A stretch of 5,907 nucleotides of DNA from SAR324 cluster bacterium (GTDB taxonomy: Bacteria > SAR324 > JACQKK01): positions 1 through 5,907 of the forward strand of contig JAPUJL010000371.1 in assembly GCA_027296185.1 (NCBI GenBank), written 5' to 3'. Position 1 is the first letter of the stretch, and the number at the start of each line of letters is the position of its first letter. Under the pieces are notes generated by a model. That model was not told the DNA's origin. It searched no databases and was given only the letters and a program-made list of their open reading frames with translations. Shown in pieces: positions 1 to 5,907 of this stretch. The position numbers and the translations under genes are program-made.

Positions 1-481
1 GCTTTCCGCCGGTTTTCTCCACGAGCCAATCGTAGGCGCCTTGTCCGTCGCGGATCAGCCCTTCCTCCGAAGGCGCGCCGGAGCTTCCGCCGTAGCCGCG
101 GTAGTCGAAGATCAGCACGGCGATCCCCGCGCGCCACAACCCCTGGAGGTTGTGCAGGCGGCCCTCCCGGTTGCCCGCGTTGCCGTGAAAGAAGAGCAGC
201 ACCGGCGCCGCCGGATCGGGCTGGGGGCACCACCAGCCGTGGAGGGTTTCGCCGTCCTCGGTGGAGATGCGCACGTCCTCGTAGGACAGCCCCCAGCGGC
301 TGGGCGTATCGCCGCCCAGTGGAGTGGGGTAGTAGAGTTGATGGGTTTCGAAGCGGGCCAGGGCCCAGCCGATCACAAGCATTCCGATCACGATCGCCAC
401 GACGACATGAATGGAGACGGGCCAGCGGCGGCGGGGGAGCCGGCCGCCGGGCGGAAGGGAGCCGGATGCGGAGGCCGTCAC
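1..481 (-). CDS. Membrane-anchored alpha/beta hydrolase (BEM46/YfhR-like), 3' end outside window
   Basis: The frame starts at a GTG (481-479) and stays open to the window edge, giving 160 residues. A basic N-terminus (PRRR, residues 16-19) precedes one hydrophobic segment at about 22-42, so the protein is probably anchored in the inner membrane by its N-terminus. The hydrolase core follows: strand VLLFFHGNAGN (94-104), whose HGNAGN is the oxyanion-hole region of this family, then LIFDYRGYGGSSGAPSEEG (123-141), the conserved DYRGYG-S-G-P-SEEG block of BEM46/YfhR-type serine hydrolases. The nucleophile GxSxG and the catalytic Asp and His should lie beyond the window, so activity cannot be confirmed. 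The start is supported by AGGGAG at 495-490, 8 nt upstream, and by a GTGA overlap with the stop of the preceding glycosylase gene, which implies translational coupling. The substrate is unknown; the family includes esterase-like and uncharacterised members. Confidence 0.88.
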   Translation of the reverse strand, partial: MTASASGSLPPGGRLPRRRWPVSIHVVVAIVIGMLVIGWALARFETHQLYYPTPLGGDTPSRWGLSYEDVRISTEDGETLHGWWCPQPDPAAPVLLFFHGNAGNREGRLHNLQGLWRAGIAVLIFDYRGYGGSSGAPSEEGLIRDGQGAYDWLVEKTGGK

Positions 482-1206
482 GCCTGGGGCTCCCTGGGCT
501 CCGGGCGGATGTGCTCTGGGCCAACCTGCGCCGCCAGCACCCCGATGTAGCGTGCCCGGGCGCGCTCGCTACGGGACGGAAACGCGCAATAGCGTGGGTG
601 CTCCAGCCGAGTCCCCACGGGCCACGTCAGCATACCCTCTGCCGCCATGGCGGCCAAGCCCGCCGCCACGGCTTTCCCCACGGGCAGGATCGCTTTCGGC
701 CGCACGATCTTCAGCTCCTCCGCCAGACTCGCGCGGATTTCCCGTTGCACGGCGGCGGGCAGGGCATCGACGTTCACGTTGCGCCCCTCCCGCTCGAACC
801 CGAACCACGACAGGTTGGTCAGGTAGACGCCGTCGAAGAAGCGCCGCGCCCCGAAATGGCCGATCACCCCCGCGACGAACCGGGCGCTGCGCTCCCGCCC
901 CCGCTCCCGGCAGCCCGGCATCAGCTCGCTCAGCGCCTGGAAATCGATAAAGGGCAGGCCCGTCCGCCCGGCGCCGAGGCGCCCCGGGTTAATCCCGCAC
1001 AACACCACCCGCGGCCCCGGGGCGCCATAATAGCGGCGGAAGAAGGCCCGCACCAGGGCAATCCGCTCCATAAACCCGGGTAGGATGGAGATCCCCTCGC
1101 GCCGGAGCAGCTCGCCAATCCACCGCCGCCCGCCCTGGGTGATGTCCCGGTGAAATTCCAGCTTGCGGTCGACGATCGTTTCCATGGGCCGGGTTTCCAT
1201 TTCCAC
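478..1206 (-). CDS. SMUG2-like (DUF4918-type) uracil-DNA glycosylase
   Basis: This 242-residue protein belongs to the uracil-DNA glycosylase superfamily, which excises uracil or other damaged bases in base excision repair. Visible motifs are VVLCGINPGR (67-76, motif 1 with the likely catalytic-pocket Asn73), TGLPFIDF (82-89), YLTNLSWFGF (128-137) followed by NVN (143-145), and LEHPR (201-205) in the position of motif 2. Classical SMUG1 has a G-MNPGP motif and HPSPRN; the GINPGR / TG-PF-D / LEHPR pattern instead matches what I recall of the DUF4918 family, which includes SMUG2. That assignment is from memory of the family, not a search. Three starts are possible: GTG 1206, ATG 1200 and ATG 1185. 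GTG 1206 is chosen because GGTGAGG lies 7 nt upstream and overlaps the P450 stop. The gene sits 9 bp after the P450 and overlaps the hydrolase start by 4 bases. Lesion specificity cannot be read from the sequence. Confidence 0.85.
   Translation of the reverse strand: MEMETRPMETIVDRKLEFHRDITQGGRRWIGELLRREGISILPGFMERIALVRAFFRRYYGAPGPRVVLCGINPGRLGAGRTGLPFIDFQALSELMPGCRERGRERSARFVAGVIGHFGARRFFDGVYLTNLSWFGFEREGRNVNVDALPAAVQREIRASLAEELKIVRPKAILPVGKAVAAGLAAMAAEGMLTWPVGTRLEHPRYCAFPSRSERARARYIGVLAAQVGPEHIRPEPREPQA
490..495 (-). promoter_or_regulatory. Ribosome binding site of the hydrolase gene
   Basis: AGGGAG on the minus strand, 8 nt before the GTG start and inside the 3' end of the glycosylase gene. 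It supports GTG at 481 as the start although no ATG is present nearby. Confidence 0.6.
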
Positions 1207-1213
1207 CGTGCGG

Positions 1214-1220
1214 CCTCACC
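1214..1220 (-). promoter_or_regulatory. Ribosome binding site of the glycosylase gene
   Basis: GGTGAGG on the minus strand overlaps the TGA stop of the P450 gene and sits 7 nt before GTG 1206. The ATG codons at 1200 and 1185 have no comparably placed purine-rich site, so this decides the start in favour of the GTG. It also suggests that ribosomes finishing the P450 can reinitiate on the glycosylase. Confidence 0.5.
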
Positions 1221-2475
1221 AGGAGACGGGATAGGCGGCGTATCCCCGGAACCGCGCCCGCCCGCCCCGCTCCGGGGTGCCGCTGCGGTGGAGATTGGGA
1301 AACCGCTGAATCAGCCGGAGGATGGCGATGCGACCTTCCAGCCTCGCCAGGGTCATGCCGGCGCAGGCGTGAATCCCGGCGCCGAACGCCAAGTGGGGAT
1401 TGGGGCGGCGCTCGATGTCCAGCCGGTCGGGATCGGGAAACTGGGCCGGATCCCGATTGGCGGCGCCGATGCACAGGGTGATCTGCGTGCCTTCGGCCAT
1501 GGCCACCCCGCCGATTTCCAGCGCCGCGCCCACGAGCCGATTGCCCAATTGGTTGGAACTTTCGAAGCGCAGGAACTCCTCCACGGCGGATTCGATCAGC
1601 TCCGGCCGGGACCGCAGCAGCGTCATCTGGCCGGGATGGCCGATCAGAGCCGCCACGCCGTTGCCGATCAAATTGGTGGTGGTCTCATGACCCGCGTTGA
1701 GCAGGAAGATGCAGTTCTGGATCAGTTCCTCCTGAGTCAGCGGCTCCGCTTCGCCACCCCCGCGGATCAGGGCGCTCAAGACATCGGACGGAACGTCGCT
1801 CAGGTTCCGGCGGCGCTCCACGATCAGGCCGTCCAGGTAGGCGGAGAATTGCTCCACCGCCCGGTTTCCGGCGGCCAGTTGCTCCGCCGAAATCGCGGGC
1901 TCGAGCGCCCCCAGGATGCGCAAGGAGTAATCGCGCAGGGGCCCCCGGTCGGCCCGGGGCACGCCGAGCATGTTGCAGATCACCTCCACGGGCACGGCAG
2001 CGGCGAAATCGGCGATCAGGTCCATCCCTCCCCGTGCCTCGGCAGCGTCGAGCAACCGCTCCACCAGATCGGCGATGACGGGTTCCATGGCCCGTAGCGC
2101 CCGGGGCGTAAACGGGGCGATCAGCAGGTTGCGCACCCGGGTGTGGTAGGGCGGGTCGTTGAACACCAGGCTGGTGGTGTGATGCCGGAACAGGGCACCG
2201 CCGCCGAACTTGGGGCGGAACTCCACCGTCTTGTCCGAGCGCATGCGGCGATCCCGGTAGACGGCGGTGACGTCGGCGAAGCGGGTGAGGAAGTACGATC
2301 CGTCCGGGCAGCGGTGCACCGGATCGTGCCGCCGCAGCAGGTGGTACGTGGGGAACGGATTCTCCAGAAACCCCGGCGGAAGATTCAGCGGATCGAAGGC
2401 CAGCGCCGCCGCCCGCTCCGCGGCGTCCGCCGGGGGCGCTGCTCGCGGGTTGGGATCGGGCTGGGTCGGGCTCAT
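1216..2475 (-). CDS. Cytochrome P450 (bacterial class I type, soluble)
   Basis: A full-length 419-residue haem monooxygenase with no signal peptide or membrane anchor, the usual size for soluble bacterial P450s. Seen in order: the N-terminal FDPLNLPPGFLENPFPTYHLLRR region; the C-helix NDPPYHTRVRNLL (106-118), with the His-Arg that contacts haem propionates; the I-helix oxygen-activation motif AGHETTT (261-267); the K-helix ExxR (E300-R303); and the haem-binding loop FGAGIHACAG (364-373) with the thiolate ligand Cys371. All key residues are present, so it should bind haem and activate oxygen. Such enzymes need an electron partner, typically a ferredoxin and its reductase; neither is in the window and none is fused. 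The start ATG has only a weak purine run (GGGGAAA) upstream. It lies 75 bp after hmgA and 9 bp before the glycosylase. The substrate is unknown; a link to aromatic catabolism is only a neighbourhood inference. Confidence 0.95.
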   Translation of the reverse strand: MSPTQPDPNPRAAPPADAAERAAALAFDPLNLPPGFLENPFPTYHLLRRHDPVHRCPDGSYFLTRFADVTAVYRDRRMRSDKTVEFRPKFGGGALFRHHTTSLVFNDPPYHTRVRNLLIAPFTPRALRAMEPVIADLVERLLDAAEARGGMDLIADFAAAVPVEVICNMLGVPRADRGPLRDYSLRILGALEPAISAEQLAAGNRAVEQFSAYLDGLIVERRRNLSDVPSDVLSALIRGGGEAEPLTQEELIQNCIFLLNAGHETTTNLIGNGVAALIGHPGQMTLLRSRPELIESAVEEFLRFESSNQLGNRLVGAALEIGGVAMAEGTQITLCIGAANRDPAQFPDPDRLDIERRPNPHLAFGAGIHACAGMTLARLEGRIAILRLIQRFPNLHRSGTPERGGRARFRGYAAYPVSW

Positions 2476-2550
2476 GGCCGGCGGTTTCCCCGGGAGGATG
2501 AATAACGATCGAGCTAACGGGTTGCGAGGGGCTATCGGGACGTGGCCCGC
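2476..2550 (-). other. 75-bp gap between hmgA and the P450 gene
   Basis: No gene fits here. The minus strand contains the most AT-rich stretch of the gap, around 2497-2517, with an ATCGAT-like palindromic core (CGATCG). No clear -35/-10 pair and no hairpin plus T-run are visible, so I can call neither a promoter nor a terminator. Co-transcription of hmgA with the P450 is possible but not proven. Confidence 0.4.
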
Positions 2551-3675
2551 TTACCCCGGATTCCACGAGTTCACGTAGTCGACGTTCTCCACCCCCTCGG
2601 CCAACGGGCCGATATCCAGGGCGTCCCGCGCGTCGACCATCACGGCGTATTCGTCGGTGGCCGTGCGCTTGGGTTTGAAGGCGCCCTGCAGCGCTTTGGG
2701 ATGGGGGCCGTGGGTGAACCCGCAGGGGTGGAACGTGACCATGGCCGGGCCGATGTTATCCCGGCTGAAGAAATCGCCCTTGTGATAGAAGATCGCCTCG
2801 TCGTAGTCGTCGTTGTTGTGAAAGAAGGGCACCTTCAGGGTGCCCGGGTCGCTTTCCAACGGGCGCGGACAGAAGGTGCAAACCACGAACCGATCGGCGA
2901 GAAACGTGGTGTGCACCGACGGCGGCAGGTGGTAGCGGTGGCTCATCACGGGCCGGATATCCGACACGTTGAGCCGCACCGGCGCCAGTTCCCCGTGCCA
3001 GCCGATGGCGTCCAGCGGGTTGAAGGGATAGGTCACCGTCGACAACACATTGCGCCGCTTGATGCGCAGCTTCCAGGGCTCTTCCGTTTGCTGCGCCTTG
3101 AACGCCTCGTCGATGCGCGGGGTATCCAGCGCCGCCGGATCGAAAATGGCCTGGGGCCCCAGCAGGCCCTTCTCCGGCAGGCGGTAGGCGCCGTTGGTGG
3201 CCTCGATCAGCAGGCAGGCGGCCTTCCCCTGGAACTCCGTGCGCCACATCGTGCCCCGCGGCAGTATCACGTAATCCCCCTCGGCGATCGTCAAGTGGCC
3301 GAAATCGCAGAAGAGCTCCCCCGCCCCCTCGTGGACGAAGATCAGCTCGTCGCCGTCTCCGTTGCGCACCAGGGTTTCCATGGCTCCCGCCGTGCGCCAG
3401 AAGCGGTAGCGCACGTGATCATTGTGCAGCACGAGGGCCGCGTCCCACGGACAGGCGGCCCGCTCCGCAATCCGGCCCAGATCGAAGGCGCGGGGGCGGA
3501 GCGGCCCCTCCCAATCGCTCCAGCCGGTCGGGGGGTGGCGGTGGTACAGTTGGGTGGACGGGCCGAAAAACCCCTCCCGGCCCATCTCCCGCTCGAAGGT
3601 GCCTTCGGGCAGGTCGCAATGGGCCTGCCGCGAGGAGATGCCTTCGGTTCTCGGCAATGGAATCCCGCTTTTCAT
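2551..3675 (-). CDS. hmgA: Homogentisate 1,2-dioxygenase, short divergent form
   Basis: This 374-residue Fe(II) cupin enzyme opens the aromatic ring of homogentisate to maleylacetoacetate in tyrosine/phenylalanine degradation, in the cytoplasm. It is shorter than the human and Pseudomonas enzymes (about 430-445 residues) and matches the compact bacterial type. The N-terminal half carries the first cupin (GDGDELIFVHEGAGEL, 106-121; EGDYVILPRGTMWR, 132-145). The C-terminal half holds the probable active site: H249 in RYHLPPS, H286 in PFFHNNDDYDE, E293, and H322 in FTHGPHP, aligning with the human iron ligands His335, Glu341 and His371. The His-Glu spacing is one residue longer than in the human enzyme. 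Start ATG 3675 is well supported by GGGAGG 8 nt upstream; the stop is TAA. No other gene of the pathway is in the window. A related cupin of unknown substrate is the main alternative. Confidence 0.87.
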   Translation of the reverse strand: MKSGIPLPRTEGISSRQAHCDLPEGTFEREMGREGFFGPSTQLYHRHPPTGWSDWEGPLRPRAFDLGRIAERAACPWDAALVLHNDHVRYRFWRTAGAMETLVRNGDGDELIFVHEGAGELFCDFGHLTIAEGDYVILPRGTMWRTEFQGKAACLLIEATNGAYRLPEKGLLGPQAIFDPAALDTPRIDEAFKAQQTEEPWKLRIKRRNVLSTVTYPFNPLDAIGWHGELAPVRLNVSDIRPVMSHRYHLPPSVHTTFLADRFVVCTFCPRPLESDPGTLKVPFFHNNDDYDEAIFYHKGDFFSRDNIGPAMVTFHPCGFTHGPHPKALQGAFKPKRTATDEYAVMVDARDALDIGPLAEGVENVDYVNSWNPG

Positions 3676-3689
3676 CTTCCTGACCTCCC
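3676..3689 (-). promoter_or_regulatory. Ribosome binding site of hmgA
   Basis: On the minus strand GGGAGG (3689-3684) stands 8 nt before the hmgA ATG, with AGGAAG directly abutting the start. It is the strongest Shine-Dalgarno sequence in the window and confirms ATG 3675. Confidence 0.7.
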
Positions 3690-3725
3690 GATTTGACCGC
3701 CCCGGGGTGGGCCAACCTGAATCTC

Positions 3726-3742
3726 ACCGCGAGTGTCGCGGT
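3726..3742. repeat. Perfect 7-3-7 inverted repeat, possible operator
   Basis: ACCGCGA, a 3-base spacer GTG, then TCGCGGT: both arms are exactly complementary. It lies 50 nt upstream of the hmgA start codon, in the only sizeable non-coding gap. The short spacer fits a dimeric repressor site (hmgA genes are commonly controlled by local regulators in other bacteria). As RNA it would form a 7-bp stem with a 3-nt loop, but no T-run follows in either direction, so an intrinsic terminator is unlikely. The function is inferred from position only. Confidence 0.45.
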
Positions 3743-3899
3743 TCCTGGCGGCGCCGTGGGGTCCGGTTCCGAGCGAATTCTCCCTCGGCTGCATCGAGCC
3801 GCCGCCTTCCCGGCTTACCACGAGAGTGGGGCGGGTATCCATGGCCGGCATGCTGAGCGGAGCGGCTATCTCGAAGCGGAGCCCGGCACGGCTGGGCGT

Positions 3900-5426
3900 T
3901 CAAGGGATCACCGGAGGCTGTTTCTTGGAGAGCATGTACGCTGGGATCACGGCCGTGACGGTCAGCGCGGCAATCATAAAGAACAGGTTGTTGAACGCCA
4001 GGGACGAGGCGGCCTGACCGATCTGTTGCAGGCTGGCCGCGGTCATCGCCGATTGCTGATCCACCGCCGCGAACCCGAACAGCGTGGAGAAATCGGTCAT
4101 GGCCGCGGGAGGTGGCTCGTTGAGCAGCGCGGTGCTGCCCAGGTAGTCCCGCTGGATGATCGTCTGCCGGTGGAGCAACGTGCCGAGGATGGTGATGGCG
4201 AAGGCGCCTCCGCCCCGCTGGCACAGGTTGAGAATCCACGAGGCATGGCCCGTATCGGCGTGCTGCACCGCGTTCATGCCCATCGTCACCAGGGGCGTCA
4301 TCACCAGGGCGATCGCGGTGCCTTGGATGATCTGGGGATAGATCAGCTTCCAGACGGGGGAAAGCAGATCGATATCGGTGTAAAGAAACAGCGAGAAGGC
4401 CAGTGCCAGGATCCCCACGATCGCCGGGCCGCGGCCCCCGAAGCGGTCCGTAAACGCCCCGGCAATGGGGCTGAACACCGACATCGCCACGGCACCGGGC
4501 ATCAGCATCAATCCGATGGAAATGCTCTCCCGGTCCTGCACCTGAAACAGAAAGAGCGGCAGCAGGAAGTAGGGCCCAAACAGCCCCAGCGCCCGGTAGA
4601 TGGTGATAAACGCCGCCAGGGAAAAATCGGGGATGCGGAACAGCCGCAGGGGCACGATGGCGTCCGGCTTGCCCCACTCGACCACCAGCATGATGGCGAA
4701 TGCCGTCAACGAAGTGAACATGCCGAAGACGATGATTTCCGATCCCCAGCCTTCCTCCTCGCCGTAGGTGATCACGAGAAACGCGGTCACGAGAAAGGTG
4801 GTCAACGCCAAATATCCCGGCCAATCGAAGGGCGGCGGGTTCTCCTTGCGCTGCCGGGACAGCACGGTGGCCGCCAGCAGCGTGGCGATCAGGCCGAGCA
4901 CCGTGCTCATGGTGAAGATGGTGCGCCAACTGAAGTACTCGATGATCAGCCCGCCCGTGACCGGCCCCAGCATGGGCGCGGTCATCCACCCGATCACCCA
5001 CACGCCGAAGACCCGCCCCCGCACGTGCGGGGGGAAGGAAGCGGTGAGGATCGCGATGCTGGCCGGTTGCACCACTCCGGCCCCCAGGCCCTGGATGATC
5101 CGCGCCACGATCAAGGCATCGAGGGACCAGGCGAAGAATCCCAGCAACGCGCCGCCGGTGAAGATCACCAGCGACACGGTGTAAAGCACGCCGTAGCTGA
5201 AGCGGTCCCCCAACCACCCGGTGAGAGGCATCGAGATCGTGGCGGCGATCATGAAGCCGGCCATGACCCACTTGGCCGTCTGCACGTCGGCGCTGAACGT
5301 GGCGATGATGTAGGGCAGCGCGATGTTGAGGATGACGGAGTCCAGCACCGACAGGAAGGTGCCGATCATCACCACGAACAGCACCAGCTTGGCCTCGCGG
5401 GAAATTACGGATGTCTGCTCCGTCAT
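3900..5426 (-). CDS. MFS exporter of the DHA2 (EmrB/QacA) family
   Basis: A 508-residue inner-membrane transporter of the 14-helix drug:H+ antiporter type, expected to expel toxic compounds using the proton gradient; the length is normal for the family. Motifs seen: LDSVILNIALP (28-38, motif D1 of DHA2 proteins) in helix 1; GWLGDR (70-75, motif A) between helices 2 and 3; ARIIQGLGAG (108-117, motif B with Arg109); and the antiporter signature APMLGPVTGG (150-159, motif C) followed by WRTIF (167-171). In the second half, SWILNLCQRGGGAFAI (396-411) is the conserved RGGGAF block, and a polar loop of about 60 residues (420-478) precedes the last helix, as in EmrB. The start ATG 5426 has a modest GGGA upstream. 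No EmrA-type adaptor or outer-membrane channel gene is present, so it may act alone or with distant partners. The substrate is unknown. It lies 66 bp after the biotinyl-domain gene. Confidence 0.93.
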   Translation of the reverse strand: MTEQTSVISREAKLVLFVVMIGTFLSVLDSVILNIALPYIIATFSADVQTAKWVMAGFMIAATISMPLTGWLGDRFSYGVLYTVSLVIFTGGALLGFFAWSLDALIVARIIQGLGAGVVQPASIAILTASFPPHVRGRVFGVWVIGWMTAPMLGPVTGGLIIEYFSWRTIFTMSTVLGLIATLLAATVLSRQRKENPPPFDWPGYLALTTFLVTAFLVITYGEEEGWGSEIIVFGMFTSLTAFAIMLVVEWGKPDAIVPLRLFRIPDFSLAAFITIYRALGLFGPYFLLPLFLFQVQDRESISIGLMLMPGAVAMSVFSPIAGAFTDRFGGRGPAIVGILALAFSLFLYTDIDLLSPVWKLIYPQIIQGTAIALVMTPLVTMGMNAVQHADTGHASWILNLCQRGGGAFAITILGTLLHRQTIIQRDYLGSTALLNEPPPAAMTDFSTLFGFAAVDQQSAMTAASLQQIGQAASSLAFNNLFFMIAALTVTAVIPAYMLSKKQPPVIP

Positions 5427-5492
5427 GGCATCCCGATTTCCTTAGCCTCCCCTAGCCGCGGCCGGCACGGCGCGGGCCCTGAGAACGGGGGA
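5427..5492 (-). other. 66-bp gap between the biotinyl-protein and exporter genes
   Basis: Very GC-rich, with several short self-complementary words (GGGCCC, CCGCGG, CGGCCG) that could fold into an imperfect stem in the transcript. No T-run follows, so I do not call a terminator. Purine runs (GGGGAGG, AAGGA) lie 14-25 nt before the exporter ATG, a little far for a standard ribosome binding site. Confidence 0.35.
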
Positions 5493-5907
5493 TCACAGGC
5501 GTTCCAGCATTGCCAGGGTGCGCTCGCGGCGCCGGACGGCCGCCTCCTCCGGCGTCTCGGCGGTGGCCGTCTCGTCCGGCTCCACCTCGAACAGCCGCTG
5601 CCCCTTGTGGACGATGACCCCCGTGTCGCCGGCGAGCACTCGGGTGACCGTGCCGCCGAATTCCGCGCGGATCGGATTGAACATCTTCATCACTTCCAGG
5701 ATGCCCATCGTATCTCCCGCCGCGAAGCGGCTGCCCTCGGTTACGTAGGGTTCCGCATCGGGCGACGGGCGGGCATAAAACGTGCCGCCGGTCCAGGCCA
5801 GGATCTCGTTGGCGCGCGCGGCCGGGGGTGGCGCCAGGGCGGCGTGCAGGTGGGACACCCGCGCCTCGTCGAGGAACGGTGCCGGCACGACCGGCTCCAG
5901 CCGCTCG
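5493..5907 (-). CDS. AccB-like biotin carboxyl carrier domain, 5' end outside window
   Basis: This is the C-terminal end of a biotin-bearing protein. The frame is open to the window edge (138 codons to TGA), and upstream of the GTG at 5888 it still reads ERLEPVV, so the true start probably lies outside. A Pro/Ala-rich linker leads into a biotinyl domain: GGTFYARPSPDAEPYVTEG has the protruding 'thumb' (PSPDAEPY) typical of acetyl-CoA carboxylase BCCP, and EVMKMFN holds the biotinylation site, with the Lys codon at 5687-5685. Biotin there shuttles carboxyl groups between the carboxylase and carboxyltransferase sites in the cytoplasm. The domain ends with GVIVHKGQRLFEVEPDE, followed by an acidic then Arg-rich, probably helical tail of about 25 residues. 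It could be a separate BCCP or the last domain of a multidomain acyl-CoA carboxylase; the extra upstream sequence and the EVMKM rather than EAMKM motif leave the latter open. Confidence 0.88.
   Translation of the reverse strand, partial: ERLEPVVPAPFLDEARVSHLHAALAPPPAARANEILAWTGGTFYARPSPDAEPYVTEGSRFAAGDTMGILEVMKMFNPIRAEFGGTVTRVLAGDTGVIVHKGQRLFEVEPDETATAETPEEAAVRRRERTLAMLERL

Larger units (their letters stand above)
3676..3899 (-). other. 224-bp intergenic region upstream of hmgA
   Basis: This is the largest gap in the window and the best place for an hmgA promoter. It contains a perfect inverted repeat (3726-3742) and the hmgA ribosome binding site. The frame of the upstream exporter stays open after its TGA for 75 codons and closes in a TGA overlapping the hmgA ATG (ATGA). 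An internal ATG at 3851 would give 59 residues, rich in Gly, Arg and Pro, without a ribosome binding site. I regard this as chance in high-GC DNA rather than a gene. No convincing sigma70 boxes and no terminator with a T-run are visible. Confidence 0.5.

Noticed and set aside
41..1083. Plus-strand frames opposite the hydrolase and glycosylase (41-550, 319-1083, 411-950)
   Set aside because: No domain signatures; the opposite strand carries recognisable hydrolase and glycosylase motifs.
1150..3696. Long plus-strand open frames (1150-2097 and 2542-3696)
   Set aside because: They lie opposite the P450 and hmgA genes, give low-complexity sequences without known motifs, and are explained by GC-rich third positions of the minus-strand genes.
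3672..3851. 59-residue small ORF upstream of hmgA
   Set aside because: No ribosome binding site, mixed third-position bases, Gly/Arg/Pro-rich product and no recognisable motif; kept only as a low-interest finding.
3724..5271. 515-codon minus-strand open frame overlapping the exporter in another frame
   Set aside because: Its translation is His/Arg/Gly-rich without recognisable domains, while the overlapping frame encodes a clear DHA2 transporter with all its motifs. It is a high-GC shadow.
5440..5480. GC-rich imperfect stem as a terminator after the biotinyl-protein gene
   Set aside because: The pairing needs a bulge and no T-run follows, so it does not meet the pattern of an intrinsic terminator.

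Overview
This is a high-GC bacterial window. It holds six genes, all on the minus strand, so transcription runs from the high-coordinate end to the low end. I see no RNA genes, CRISPR array, transposase or integrase. Long shadow frames on both strands are what high-GC coding DNA produces. The gene mix (AccB-like biotinyl domain, EmrB/QacA-type exporter, compact homogentisate dioxygenase, soluble P450, SMUG2-like glycosylase) suggests a chromosomal region of a free-living aerobic, high-GC bacterium. The phylum cannot be settled by eye.

In transcription order the layout is as follows. (1) The C-terminal part of a biotin carboxyl carrier protein or of a larger biotin-dependent carboxylase (5907-5493, 5' end outside the window). 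(2) A 14-helix-type DHA2/EmrB drug exporter (5426-3900). (3) A 224-bp gap with a perfect 7-3-7 inverted repeat about 50 nt upstream of the next gene. (4) hmgA, homogentisate 1,2-dioxygenase of the short divergent type (3675-2551). (5) A cytochrome P450 (2475-1216). (6) A SMUG2/DUF4918-like uracil-DNA glycosylase (1206-478). (7) A membrane-anchored alpha/beta hydrolase (481-1, 3' end outside the window).

The last three genes are packed tightly: 9 bp between P450 and glycosylase, and a GTGA start-stop overlap between glycosylase and hydrolase. They are very likely one transcription and translation unit, with hmgA 75 bp upstream possibly included. HmgA opens the ring of homogentisate in tyrosine/phenylalanine breakdown. 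The other enzymes of that route (maleylacetoacetate isomerase, fumarylacetoacetase, HPPD) are not in the window. Whether the P450 and the exporter handle related aromatic compounds is a guess from neighbourhood only. Nothing here demands a new system. The points most worth following are the glycosylase with its non-canonical LEHPR motif coupled to a P450, and the palindrome in front of hmgA.
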